A program made the translations under genes and the position numbers. From Cyclonatronum proteinivorum (GTDB lineage: Bacteria > Bacteroidota > Rhodothermia > Balneolales > Cyclonatronaceae), in assembly GCF_003353065.1 (NCBI RefSeq), contig NZ_CP027806.1, positions 1,256,001 through 1,320,000 on the forward strand: DNA of 64,000 nucleotides. The letters are read 5' to 3'. The stretch's first letter is position 1; each line of letters opens with the position of its first letter. Under the pieces are notes generated by a model. The model saw only the letters and a list, made by a program, of their open reading frames with translations. It was not told the origin of the DNA and ran no database searches. This document shows positions 55,288-64,000 of this stretch, one piece after another.

Positions 55288-58200
55288 ATGAAAAAAGCAG
55301 TACAAATCCTGATAGCTGCCTTTTTTCTGCTAAGCATGGGGTTGGGTGCCATACAGGCTCAGTCTATGCAGTTTAATGTTGAGTTCAGCAATCAATCCCC
55401 GCAACCGGGAGAAGAAGTTGAAATAACTTTTATAGCAGAAAATGCGGTAGACTTATTCTACTACGGCCTTGAAATCGGTTATGATCCTTCAAGAACTGAT
55501 TATACCGGGATTGAACCCGGCACGCTCATGGGTAATAATCCCCTAAGCATTGCAGACAATCTCAACGATACTACCATTGGCGCAAGCGTAGTGCGTACAA
55601 GCGGCACAGGTGAAGGAAACGGTGCGGTTGTCACCTTCCGGTTTACCATCGACGAAAATGCCGGCGAAGGCCCACTTAATTTTGCAATCCTAAATCCGGA
55701 TGTACGGAATGGGGACGGAAATCCCATATCGGTTACTGTTCCGAACGGTTTTGTGCTAAACGTTCAACCGCTTGCGGAAGAAACAAGAACAGTGATTTTT
55801 AAGGTCGATATGAGTGTTCAGCGTCAAAACGGAAATTTTAATCCGGGCTTAACTGACGTTGTTTATACGCGCGGTGCTTTCAACGGCTGGAGCCTCGATA
55901 CCCCTATGACACTGGTAGAAGATGACATCTACGAGGCGGTTGTAGAAATCGCAGGTCCGCAGGGGCAGTCCGAAGAATATAAATTCTTTATTGAAGCCGG
56001 TGACGGCCGCGATTTGCCCGACGGTGGATGGGAAACTTTTGATGGCGATCGCACTTTTGACCTGGGTGAGCCCGGTATAGTTCAGGTTTTGGATAAAGTT
56101 TTTTTCAGCAATGAGCTCCCGGAAGAACAGCCTGATCTGCGGCCCGTTGTATTCCGTGTTAATCTTCAATACTACATAGATCCCGAAGTTGATCTTTTTA
56201 ACCCGAGCTTCATGGATGTTTATGTGCGGGGCACATTCAACAACTTCGACCTGACTGATCAGATGGAGGTTATTGATGATGCTGTATATGAGCTAACCGT
56301 AATGGTGCCGGGTAATGAAGGGGATTCACCCGAGTTCAAATTCTTCGTTTTTGTTCCGGAAGAGTTCTCTGAATTTGAGTTCCCCAATGGCGGATGGGAG
56401 CTCCTGAATGACGATCCCGAGCTTAACCGCACTTTTGAACTTGGTCCCGCTAACCAGACACAAGATCTGGGCATGTTCTTCTTCAACGATATGATGCCCC
56501 CTGAGCCGGAGCCCTTCCGTCCCGTTGAGTTCTTCGTGGATATGAGTGTACAGCAGCAGCTTGGCAACTTTCAGCCGCAGGCTGGTGATCAGGTTTTTGT
56601 ACGCGGCTCCTTCAACGATACCCAATTTGGCGAGTTGATACCCATGTTCGAGACCAGCAACCAAGTCTTCTCGGGTACAGTCGATATTTTTGGACAGGAA
56701 GACGAAGAAATTCTGTACAAATTCTTTGTCCAAGCCGGAGATGATCGTGAGTTGCCGAATGGCGGTTGGGAAATCGGTGATGACCGAAGCTTCCTTCTGG
56801 GTGAAGCCTTTGAACCGCAGGTGCTACCCGTTGTATTTTTCAATGATGAAGATGAGTTTCCCGAGCCGGATCCGGTGCGCCCCGTTACTTTTTCGGTGGA
56901 TATGAATGTTCAGATTGCCCTTGGCAACTTCACACCGGATAGCGAAGATGTTGTTGCAGTTGCCGGCTCCTTTAATGACTGGAGTGCTGTTGCGCTGAGC
57001 GAATCGGATACGCCGGGTATTTATTCCATTGCCCTTGATGTAGCCGGAGAAGAGGGTGAAATGGCAGCCTATAAATTCGTGCTGAATGATATTTTCGAGC
57101 TTGACGGACTCCCTGAGCGGAATTTTGAGCTGGGTCCCGCCGGGCAGGCGCAGTTCCTGGATGTTGTATTCTTCAATGATGAAGATGAGTTTCCCGAGCC
57201 GGATCCTGTGCGTCCTGTTACCTTCTCGGTAGATATGAGCGTGCAAAAAGAACTCGAGCTATTCGATACGAGCTTGGGCGATGAAGTAAATGTGCGCGGA
57301 AATATCAACGGTACCAGCTTCATGGAAAATTTTACTATGAACGCGGCAGGCGATGGTATTTTTGAGGTTAGCATTGATGTGGAAGGTGATGCGGGACTTG
57401 ATATTGAATACAAGTTTTACGTAGAGGCCGGTGAAGGCCGCGAGTTTCCCAACGGTGGCTGGGAAATTATTGATGGCGACCCGGATCTGAACCGCAGCTT
57501 TACCCTTGGCCAGGCTGATGAGCCACAGGTGCTTGATACTTTCTTCTTTAACAATGACGAAGGCGAGGTTATCCCCGAGCCGGAAGTCCGAAACGTGACC
57601 TTTCTCGTGGATATGAGTGTGCAGCAGGCCTCTGGTTTTTATCAGCCTGAGACGGGTGACTCCGTTTGGGTTGGCGCAACCTTCAATGACTTCCAGCCCG
57701 TGAACCACTTGACCTTAGTCGCCGATGGCGTTTACTCCGTCGGCATTGATGTGGAAGGCGACGAAGGCAGCCCCGTAGCGTATAAGTTTTTCATCACTGC
57801 CGGAGATGAGCGTGAGCTCCCGTTTGACGGATTCGAACAACTCGGTGACGACCCGACGCAGAACCGCGTATTAGAGCTGGGACCGGCTGACGTTCCAATG
57901 GTTCTTGATACGGTATTTTTTAGTGATGATGAAGGGGAAGTCGTCCCGGAGCCCGAAGTACGCAACGTTACTTTCTTCGTGAACATGAGCGTGCAGCAGG
58001 CAAGTGGCTTTTACCAGCCTGAAGCCGGTGATCAGGTTTGGGTAGGCGCTGATTTCAACGAATTCCAGCCGGTGAATGAAATGTTCCTGGTTGATACGAT
58101 GACTGGCGTCTATGCAGTTGGCATTGACCTTGAAGGCGATGCCGGAAGCCCGGTGGAGTACAAGTTTTTCATCACTCCCGGTGATGACCGCGAGCTTCCG

Positions 58201-59310
58201 TTCGACGGGTTCGAGCAGCTTGGTGATGACCCTTCGGAAAATCGCGTATTTGAACTCGGCCCTGCTGATGAGCCGCAGCTGCTGGATGAGGTATTCTTTG
58301 GCAATGAAGAGCCTGTTGAGCCCGAAATAGTCATTGTATGGCCCGGTGACACCAATAACGACGGTGTTGTAAATGAGGAAGATGTCCTTCCGCTTGGACT
58401 TTACTGGAATTTGACGGGTCCGGCGCGTGAAAACGCAAGTACGGAATGGACAGCTCAGCCAGCCCTTGCATGGGAGCCTGTTGAGTCCACATTTGCCGAT
58501 ACCGACGGTTCCGGTCTTGTAAATCAAACCGATTTGCTCGCTATCGGTCTCAACTTTGGCAACACGCACGGAGATGCTGCAACCGAATCCGGGCCGATTG
58601 CCGAAGAAATCTTTCCAGCCCTGCAGCCCGGTGACCGGATCCTGATCACCCTTAATGCAGCTGCTGAAACAGCTATTCAGGGGCTCTCCTACGCATTTGG
58701 TGTTGAGGGTGCAGCCGCTGATAGTTACGATGTAAGCAGTTACACCATCGGAAGCTGGGGTGAAGTATGGGAAGCCACAAACCGCCTCCTTGAGTTTGAT
58801 ACAATCCGTGACGGGTTGGTTGCCGGTGCACGCGTACACCGGGGGCAGACACAGGCGCAGCCTGCAACCGGTCTGTTCAGCATTGAAATCGATATTTTGC
58901 AGCCAATTGCTGCCGGATCCGCTTTCTTCGTGCAGCGTGTCGCGTATGTAAGCGAAGCAAGTGCCATTGAAAGCTTTGAAACACTCGTGCTTGATGTTGA
59001 AATCCAGACCGGATCGTCAGCCACGGATGGCACCGAGTTGCCGCAGTTCACGCAGCTGCATCAAAACTACCCGAACCCGTTTAACCCCACCACCAATATC
59101 ACCTTTGATCTCAGTGCTCCGGCAACTGTTACAATAGATGTGGTGAATATTTTGGGGCAGCGGGTAGCTGTTCTCGCCAATCAGGAAGACCTGAGTGCGG
59201 GCAGCCACGTGCGCGTGTTCGATGCCGGACGTCTCAACAGCGGTGTCTATCTCGTTCGCATGACGACCGGCTCAGAAAGCTTCACCCGCAAAATGATGCT
59301 GGTGAAATAA
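55288..59310 (+). CDS. Secreted modular protein: cohesin-like, seven beta-modules, dockerin-like, T9SS sorting domain
   Basis: 1340-residue exported protein. A signal peptide (about residues 1-25) is followed by a cohesin-like domain (26-158: NVEFSNQSPQPGEEVEI, YYGLEIGYDPS). Seven tandem modules of about 110-125 residues follow (about 166-1014). Each starts like RPVTFSVDMSVQ, contains a G-x-FN segment, YKFF, NGGWE and NRTFELG, and ends in VFFND; they resemble starch-binding or glycogen-branching E-set folds. Dockerin-like calcium repeats (GDTNNDGVVNEEDVLPLG, DTDGSGLVNQTDLLAIG) come near 1017-1095. A second cohesin-like domain precedes the type A sorting domain (NYPNPFNPTTNI near 1258 to FTRKMMLVK at the end). 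It is probably a cell-surface glycan-binding or scaffold protein; no catalytic domain is seen. Confidence 0.85.
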   Translation: MKKAVQILIAAFFLLSMGLGAIQAQSMQFNVEFSNQSPQPGEEVEITFIAENAVDLFYYGLEIGYDPSRTDYTGIEPGTLMGNNPLSIADNLNDTTIGASVVRTSGTGEGNGAVVTFRFTIDENAGEGPLNFAILNPDVRNGDGNPISVTVPNGFVLNVQPLAEETRTVIFKVDMSVQRQNGNFNPGLTDVVYTRGAFNGWSLDTPMTLVEDDIYEAVVEIAGPQGQSEEYKFFIEAGDGRDLPDGGWETFDGDRTFDLGEPGIVQVLDKVFFSNELPEEQPDLRPVVFRVNLQYYIDPEVDLFNPSFMDVYVRGTFNNFDLTDQMEVIDDAVYELTVMVPGNEGDSPEFKFFVFVPEEFSEFEFPNGGWELLNDDPELNRTFELGPANQTQDLGMFFFNDMMPPEPEPFRPVEFFVDMSVQQQLGNFQPQAGDQVFVRGSFNDTQFGELIPMFETSNQVFSGTVDIFGQEDEEILYKFFVQAGDDRELPNGGWEIGDDRSFLLGEAFEPQVLPVVFFNDEDEFPEPDPVRPVTFSVDMNVQIALGNFTPDSEDVVAVAGSFNDWSAVALSESDTPGIYSIALDVAGEEGEMAAYKFVLNDIFELDGLPERNFELGPAGQAQFLDVVFFNDEDEFPEPDPVRPVTFSVDMSVQKELELFDTSLGDEVNVRGNINGTSFMENFTMNAAGDGIFEVSIDVEGDAGLDIEYKFYVEAGEGREFPNGGWEIIDGDPDLNRSFTLGQADEPQVLDTFFFNNDEGEVIPEPEVRNVTFLVDMSVQQASGFYQPETGDSVWVGATFNDFQPVNHLTLVADGVYSVGIDVEGDEGSPVAYKFFITAGDERELPFDGFEQLGDDPTQNRVLELGPADVPMVLDTVFFSDDEGEVVPEPEVRNVTFFVNMSVQQASGFYQPEAGDQVWVGADFNEFQPVNEMFLVDTMTGVYAVGIDLEGDAGSPVEYKFFITPGDDRELPFDGFEQLGDDPSENRVFELGPADEPQLLDEVFFGNEEPVEPEIVIVWPGDTNNDGVVNEEDVLPLGLYWNLTGPARENASTEWTAQPALAWEPVESTFADTDGSGLVNQTDLLAIGLNFGNTHGDAATESGPIAEEIFPALQPGDRILITLNAAAETAIQGLSYAFGVEGAAADSYDVSSYTIGSWGEVWEATNRLLEFDTIRDGLVAGARVHRGQTQAQPATGLFSIEIDILQPIAAGSAFFVQRVAYVSEASAIESFETLVLDVEIQTGSSATDGTELPQFTQLHQNYPNPFNPTTNITFDLSAPATVTIDVVNILGQRVAVLANQEDLSAGSHVRVFDAGRLNSGVYLVRMTTGSESFTRKMMLVK
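55785..58325 (+). repeat. Seven tandem coding repeats
   Basis: Module starts lie near 55786, 56145, 56518, 56878, 57209, 57588 and 57960. Modules six and seven are the most alike. A 35-base segment is identical at 56839-56873 and 57172-57206, exactly 333 bases (111 codons) apart, which points to recent duplication or gene conversion. Confidence 0.85.
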
Positions 59311-59358
59311 GTGTAGCCAAAAGTTTGGCAGCAATGGGATCATCCCTATGCTGAAAGT

Positions 59359-59397
59359 AAAAAAAGCCCGGAAAGCATGTCTTTTCGGGCTTTTTTT
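59359..59397 (+). terminator. Terminator after the modular secreted protein
   Basis: AAAAAAAGCCCG at 59359-59370 pairs with CGGGCTTTTTTT at 59386-59397, with additional pairing inside (GAAAG with CTTTTC). Confidence 0.92.
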
Positions 59398-59846
59398 CGG
59401 TGTGATGTACAGCAAAAAAGGCAGTAGGAGTCAATCGAAGTTTGGCATAGAACTCTGATTCAAAAACAAAGGTCTCCCGCTTCATTATCGGACAGGGTTG
59501 TTTAGCGAAGGGGCCTCCGCTTTGAGCGTGTGTAGTATTTTTTTTCGATGATGATGGCTGACATAAGCCACGGAATAAAAAAGCAAGGGGTTTATCTTTG
59601 ATTTGGGGACTCCTGAGCTGTCACGAAAGACCGTGATGTTCACGGAGTTTCCCCCAAAAAAACGCGTGAACCTGAAATAAACCCATTTTTGGATAGGGCA
59701 CAGCATTGAGCTTTTCTCAGCTGTAGGTTGGGATGCTCCGGGCCTGCCACTTTTCGGGTGGAACAATGGGCACATCCGGACTGTTACGCACGCAACGCTA
59801 TGGCACGCATAAAGCTGCCTGTCTTTAACTGAAGTCAAAAACAAGA
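59398..59846. other. Intergenic region with dispersed repeat
   Basis: About 450 bases without a convincing gene. Copy B of the dispersed structured repeat lies at 59579-59662. The remainder should hold the promoter of the YdjM-like gene, but no consensus is clear. Confidence 0.65.
59579..59662. repeat. Dispersed structured repeat, copy B
   Basis: Matches copy A at 24565-24647. On the minus strand TTTGGGGGAAACTCC at one end can pair with GGAGTCCCCAAA at the other with a three-base bulge. Between them CCGTGA and TCACGG form an inner hairpin. It is oriented the same way as copy A. Confidence 0.75.
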
Positions 59847-60980
59847 ATGGATCCTCTCGCACACACGCTTTTCGGTGCCTCTATGGCTGAAGCCGGTTTG
59901 AAGCGTAAAACCGCGCTTGCCACGACGACCCTTATAATCGGCGCAAATATTCCTGATGTTGATGCGGTTGCGATGTTCGTGAGCGCCGATTACGCACTGT
60001 TGGTGCGCCGGGGCTGGACACATGGCATTCTCGCCCTCCTGTTCTGGCCGTTTCTCCTTACCGCTTTTATGCTGTGGGCCGATCACCTGCTTCAAAAATG
60101 GCGGGTCCGGAAGGGAAAACAGCGAAGCGGTCCGCCGATGCACAAAGGCTGGCTGCTGGGAGTTGCCTTTCTCGGGGTTTGGAGTCATCCGCTGCTTGAT
60201 TGGCTGAACACCTATGGCATTCGCCTGCTGATGCCGTTTGACGGCACCTGGTTTTATGGCGACACGCTATTTATCATTGATCCGTGGTTTTGGCTGCTCA
60301 CAGGTGCCGGGGTTGTACTGGCCCGTTCGGAATCCCGGCTTGGACTTGCGGGATGGATTGTCCTCGGGACGGCCCTCACAGCGCTGATTACGACGGCTGA
60401 AATTGTACCTTTGACGGCAAAAATTTTGTGGGGTGTAGGTGTGGCGCTCATCATTGGGATGCGATGGTCGGGGCTGTATCGCAGGCATACGCAAAAAATT
60501 GCGGCTGTTTTGCTGACTGGCGCCATCCTGTACACGGCCCTGATGTATGCCGGTGCCCGCCTCACTACGCACCATGCCCGTGCAGCCCTGCAGGCTCAGG
60601 GAACAGAAGTCACCGCCGTGATGGCCAACCCGATTCCGGCCCTTGTGACCCAACGCACAGGCGTTGCTGCGTCAGAGACACACTATTACATGTTCTTTAT
60701 TAACTGGCTGCGCCCCGAGACCTTCACCCTGCAGCGCGACCCCGTTCCAATCATTGCCCCTGACGAAATTGCGCAGGTCGCTCTGCAATCTCCGGATGTA
60801 CGCGGCCTGCTCAACTGGATTCGCTTTCCGCACTACGAAACCCGCCGTACCCCCAACGGCTGGCAGGTGTACATACGCGACCTCCGCTTCGTGCAACCGG
60901 ATCAGGTGGAAGATATCGGAATTGGGATGGCGGTAATTGACCTTGACGAAAACCTTGAAGTCATACAGGTTGTACCGTAA
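59847..60980 (+). CDS. YdjM-type membrane-bound metal-dependent hydrolase
   Basis: 377-residue inner-membrane protein of the YdjM/DUF457 family. The N-terminal part has the conserved metal-binding positions DPLAHTLFG, IGANIPDVDAV and RGWTHGILALL. Several hydrophobic segments follow (about residues 65-80, 105-125, 145-240). The last third, from about residue 250, is soluble and probably periplasmic. Family members are annotated as predicted hydrolases, and the substrate is unknown. It is monocistronic, upstream of the rRNA operon and co-directional with it. Confidence 0.88.
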   Translation: MDPLAHTLFGASMAEAGLKRKTALATTTLIIGANIPDVDAVAMFVSADYALLVRRGWTHGILALLFWPFLLTAFMLWADHLLQKWRVRKGKQRSGPPMHKGWLLGVAFLGVWSHPLLDWLNTYGIRLLMPFDGTWFYGDTLFIIDPWFWLLTGAGVVLARSESRLGLAGWIVLGTALTALITTAEIVPLTAKILWGVGVALIIGMRWSGLYRRHTQKIAAVLLTGAILYTALMYAGARLTTHHARAALQAQGTEVTAVMANPIPALVTQRTGVAASETHYYMFFINWLRPETFTLQRDPVPIIAPDEIAQVALQSPDVRGLLNWIRFPHYETRRTPNGWQVYIRDLRFVQPDQVEDIGIGMAVIDLDENLEVIQVVP

Positions 60981-61090
60981 CTGAGAAAAAGGCTCAATCC
61001 TTATTGAAGCGTGCTAGTATCTCAAATTACGTTTACAGTACCTGAACCGCGCTGTCCATTCTGCGAACCGTTGTCCAAAGCTCCCAACCC

Positions 61091-61146
61091 TCTGTCTTCT
61101 GTCTTCTGTCTTCTGTCCCCGGTCTGCCGTCCGCCGTCCGCTGTCC
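61091..61146 (+). repeat. Heptamer tandem repeat array, forward
   Basis: Three exact TCTTCTG units at 61095-61115 continue in phase as degenerate heptamers (TCCCCGG, TCTGCCG, TCCGCCG, TCCGCTG). The reverse-complement form of the same heptamer occurs at 63408-63477, downstream of tRNA-Ala. Confidence 0.8.
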
Positions 61147-61278
61147 AGAACTTATCCCTGTCTCATTGGTTCAAAAAAGCTATTGCGTTGGGTTGATATT
61201 GGGTTGTATATTTAAGGCCGCCCAGCGCTCACGGGTTTTGACAGCGGCCACAAATTTTGGCCCTTTCAAAATTAAGTG

Positions 61279-61307
61279 TTGACACGGGCTACAAGATTCC
61301 GTATCAT
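61279..61307 (+). promoter_or_regulatory. rRNA operon promoter
   Basis: TTGACA at 61279-61284, a 17-base spacer and TATCAT at 61302-61307. An A/T-rich stretch just upstream (CAAAATTAAG) could act as an UP element. The fit is to the general primary sigma consensus rather than the TAnnTTTG type of Bacteroidota. Confidence 0.7.
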
Positions 61308-61542
61308 TGGAATCTGCAACAAAAACGAAGTTCGGCAGCTCGCTGCCACCACCGTTTTCAGGTTGCACCGTTCTTTTTCTTAGTGAACAATTAGACAGAA
61401 GATCGCATAGCGAAGCCTTAGAAGTCGATTCCGGAGTTAGGATGTTCGGTTTTACCGGATGTCCGCTCTAAAGATATATGATAGGAAGCAAAGGCAAACA
61501 ATGCGTTGTTTTTAGTTAGGATGCTTAATTGCATAACAATTT

Positions 61543-63092
<1,550 letters not shown>

Positions 63093-63199
63093 CATGTTTG
63101 CCCGGCTTTTGAGGTAGCTGTGCGATCTTCTGAGTAATTGCCTGAACCAACCCCGTGCGGGCCGCAGGCCGGCAAGGGTGACGGGGCTTAAAGCGCAGC

Positions 63200-63273
<74 letters not shown>

Positions 63274-63285
63274 CTACCACCAGCG

Positions 63286-63319
63286 CCGGCAGGTGCAAAG
63301 CAACACCGGCAGGTGCAAA
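63286..63319 (+). repeat. Short direct repeat between the spacer tRNAs
   Basis: CCGGCAGGTGCAAA occurs at 63286-63299 and 63306-63319, a 20-base period, between tRNA-Ile and tRNA-Ala. Confidence 0.8.
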
Positions 63320-63327
63320 ATCCTAAA

Positions 63328-63401
63328 GGGGCTATAGCTCAGCTGGCTAGAGCGCCTGCCTTGCAAGCAGGAGGTCACCGGTTCGACTCCGGTTAGCTCC
63401 A
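63328..63401 (+). tRNA. tRNA-Ala (anticodon TGC)
   Basis: The acceptor stem GGGGCTA (63328-63334) pairs with TAGCTCC (63394-63400) with one G-T pair. The anticodon loop CTTGCAA gives TGC and the T-loop is TTCGACT. It follows tRNA-Ile in the rRNA spacer, as in many bacteria. Confidence 0.97.
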
Positions 63402-63407
63402 CAAAAC

Positions 63408-63477
63408 GGAGGACAGAAGACAGAAGACGGAAGTCAGAGGTCAGAAGCCAATAACTAAAAGCCAACAGCCAAATGCT
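63408..63477 (+). repeat. Heptamer tandem repeat array, reverse orientation
   Basis: Successive seven-base units read GGAGGAC, AGAAGAC, AGAAGAC, GGAAGTC, AGAGGTC, AGAAGCC, AATAACT, AAAAGCC, AACAGCC, AAATGCT. The first units are the complement of the TCTTCTG array at 61091-61146, so the two arrays flank 16S and the spacer tRNAs as inverted copies. Confidence 0.75.
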
Positions 63478-63533
63478 GATGTTTGCTGTCGGGTGCAATT
63501 ACCGAGGAAAAGTCTGATTGTTTGATTAACAGA

Positions 63534-63577
63534 TTCCGCGTTGGACGCGAGTCCGGGTTCGATTCCCGGGGCGGAAA
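63534..63577 (+). pseudogene. tRNA-like remnant in the rRNA spacer
   Basis: TTCCGC at 63534-63539 pairs with GCGGAA at 63571-63576. A normal T-arm sits just before it: CCGGG 63553-63557, loop TTCGATT, CCCGG 63565-63569. Only 13 bases, which can form a CGCG/CGCG mini-hairpin, replace the D and anticodon arms. It looks like a decayed tRNA or the 3' part of one. Confidence 0.5.
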
Positions 63578-63641
63578 CACAGCCGGCAGGCTGGCTGCGG
63601 TGGTATCTTTCGGGATGCGTGCCGGGTGCAGCTGCAGGCAC

Positions 63642-63652
63642 TGTTCTTTGAC
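63642..63652 (+). promoter_or_regulatory. boxA-like antitermination element
   Basis: TGTTCTTTGAC resembles the rRNA boxA (TGCTCTTTAACA in Escherichia coli) and lies in the spacer about 250 bases before 23S. boxA binds NusB/NusE to prevent premature termination. Confidence 0.65.
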
Positions 63653-63904
63653 GTATTGAGGTTTGAAAGAAAGAAGTAAAGTAAGTAAGTACAAGCACGT
63701 TGCGCGTGTATGCGCTGCAGGATCGCCTTGGCGGTTGTGCAGGGAAGTGGACGCGCGACGAAGTGTGTGGGTCAGCCCATTAGGGACTGATCACACCTTG
63801 ATGACGGATTTGGTGGCCGCGGGCCGGAAGCTGCGATTTTGGTGCGAAGCGCCGGGGTTGTAGCGGGTGAAAGCTGGAGACAGTGGAAGCGGACAGCAAA
63901 TTCT

Positions 63905-64000
63905 ACAGAAGGAATCAAGGGCACACGGTGGATGCCTAGGCATGGGGAGGCGATGAAGGACGTGTAAAGCTGCGATAAGCCGCGGGGAGCTGCATAAAAG
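63905..64000 (+). rRNA. rrl: 23S ribosomal RNA, 5' part
   Basis: GCACACGGTGGATGCC at 63921 and GAGGCGATGAAGGACGTG near 63947 are the conserved 5' landmarks of 23S rRNA. The start is estimated from the Escherichia coli alignment. The gene continues past the window end. Confidence 0.93.

Larger units (their letters stand above)
60981..61542 (+). other. rRNA operon upstream region and 16S leader
   Basis: About 560 bases without a gene. It holds a heptamer repeat array (61091-61146), a strong promoter (61279-61307) and a leader of about 230 bases before 16S. A second weaker promoter is possible: TTGCGT at 61183-61188 and TATATT at 61207-61212 with an 18-base spacer. Confidence 0.7.

Noticed and set aside
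61238..61266. Another TTGACA upstream of the chosen rRNA promoter
   Set aside because: No -10-like hexamer at 16-18 bases downstream.
63274..63698. Minus-strand frames with GVEPVTSCLQG and similar peptides
   Set aside because: These are the well-known spurious antisense readings of tRNA-Ala and of the tRNA-like T-arm.

Overview
The window looks like chromosome from a Gram-negative member of the Bacteroidota/Rhodothermota/Balneolota assemblage, with Balneolota-like the best guess. The evidence is: a secreted protein ending in a type IX secretion (Por) sorting domain of the 'NYPNPFNP' type; a LruC-domain lipoprotein; a DUF4301 protein; a LytTR regulator; the order tRNA-Tyr/Gly/Thr - tuf - tRNA-Trp - secE - nusG - rplKAJL - rpoBC; and an rrn operon with tRNA-Ile and tRNA-Ala in the spacer. 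The taxon is inferred from sequence character, not from a search. Start sites are mixed. Many genes lack a visible Shine-Dalgarno, but rpoB, rpoC, the first hybrid kinase and the O-antigen ligase have strong ones, and the 16S 3' end keeps the CCTCC anti-SD.

Layout. 1-13 kb: tRNAs, translation and transcription core genes, closed by a strong terminator after rpoC. 13-16 kb: a large hybrid histidine kinase with its own RBS and terminator. 16-24 kb (minus strand): a YtxH-like protein, then an operon of one lipoprotein adaptor and two different RND permeases. 24.7-27 kb: convergent transaldolase and CrtI-type desaturase. 27.3-47.6 kb (plus strand): an exopolysaccharide/O-antigen-type locus. It holds glycosyltransferases, a phosphoglycosyl-transferase primer, a half-length TolC-like protein, a Wzz/Wzc-like co-polymerase ATPase, an O-antigen ligase/polymerase, a nitroreductase-family protein, a Wzx flippase and a polysaccharide pyruvyl transferase. 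Regulators (LytTR, hybrid kinase, single-domain receiver) and an Asn-rich LruC lipoprotein sit inside it. One glycosyltransferase follows on the minus strand. 49-55 kb: an unrecognised two-gene unit, a DUF4301 protein, a STAS plus receiver-PP2C pair and a wax-ester-synthase-type acyltransferase. 55-59 kb: a 1340-residue secreted protein (cohesin-like domain, seven tandem beta-modules, dockerin-like repeats, T9SS sorting domain) behind a catabolite/LacI-type operator. 59.8-61 kb: a YdjM-type membrane hydrolase. 61-64 kb: rrn promoter, 16S, tRNA-Ile, tRNA-Ala, a tRNA-like remnant, boxA and the start of 23S.

How the parts work together. The polysaccharide locus is the coherent accessory system: priming, chain extension, flipping, polymerisation, length control and possibly pyruvylation are all encoded. 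A canonical Wza-type export protein is not seen; the truncated TolC-like protein occupies that position. A 51-residue membrane protein lies between a glycosyltransferase and the ligase. No CRISPR array, phage, transposase or restriction system was seen. The least ordinary signals are the seven-module secreted protein with its operator, the small membrane protein and half-TolC in the polysaccharide locus, a structured dispersed repeat present twice, inverted heptamer arrays around the 16S gene, and a tRNA-like fragment in the rRNA spacer.
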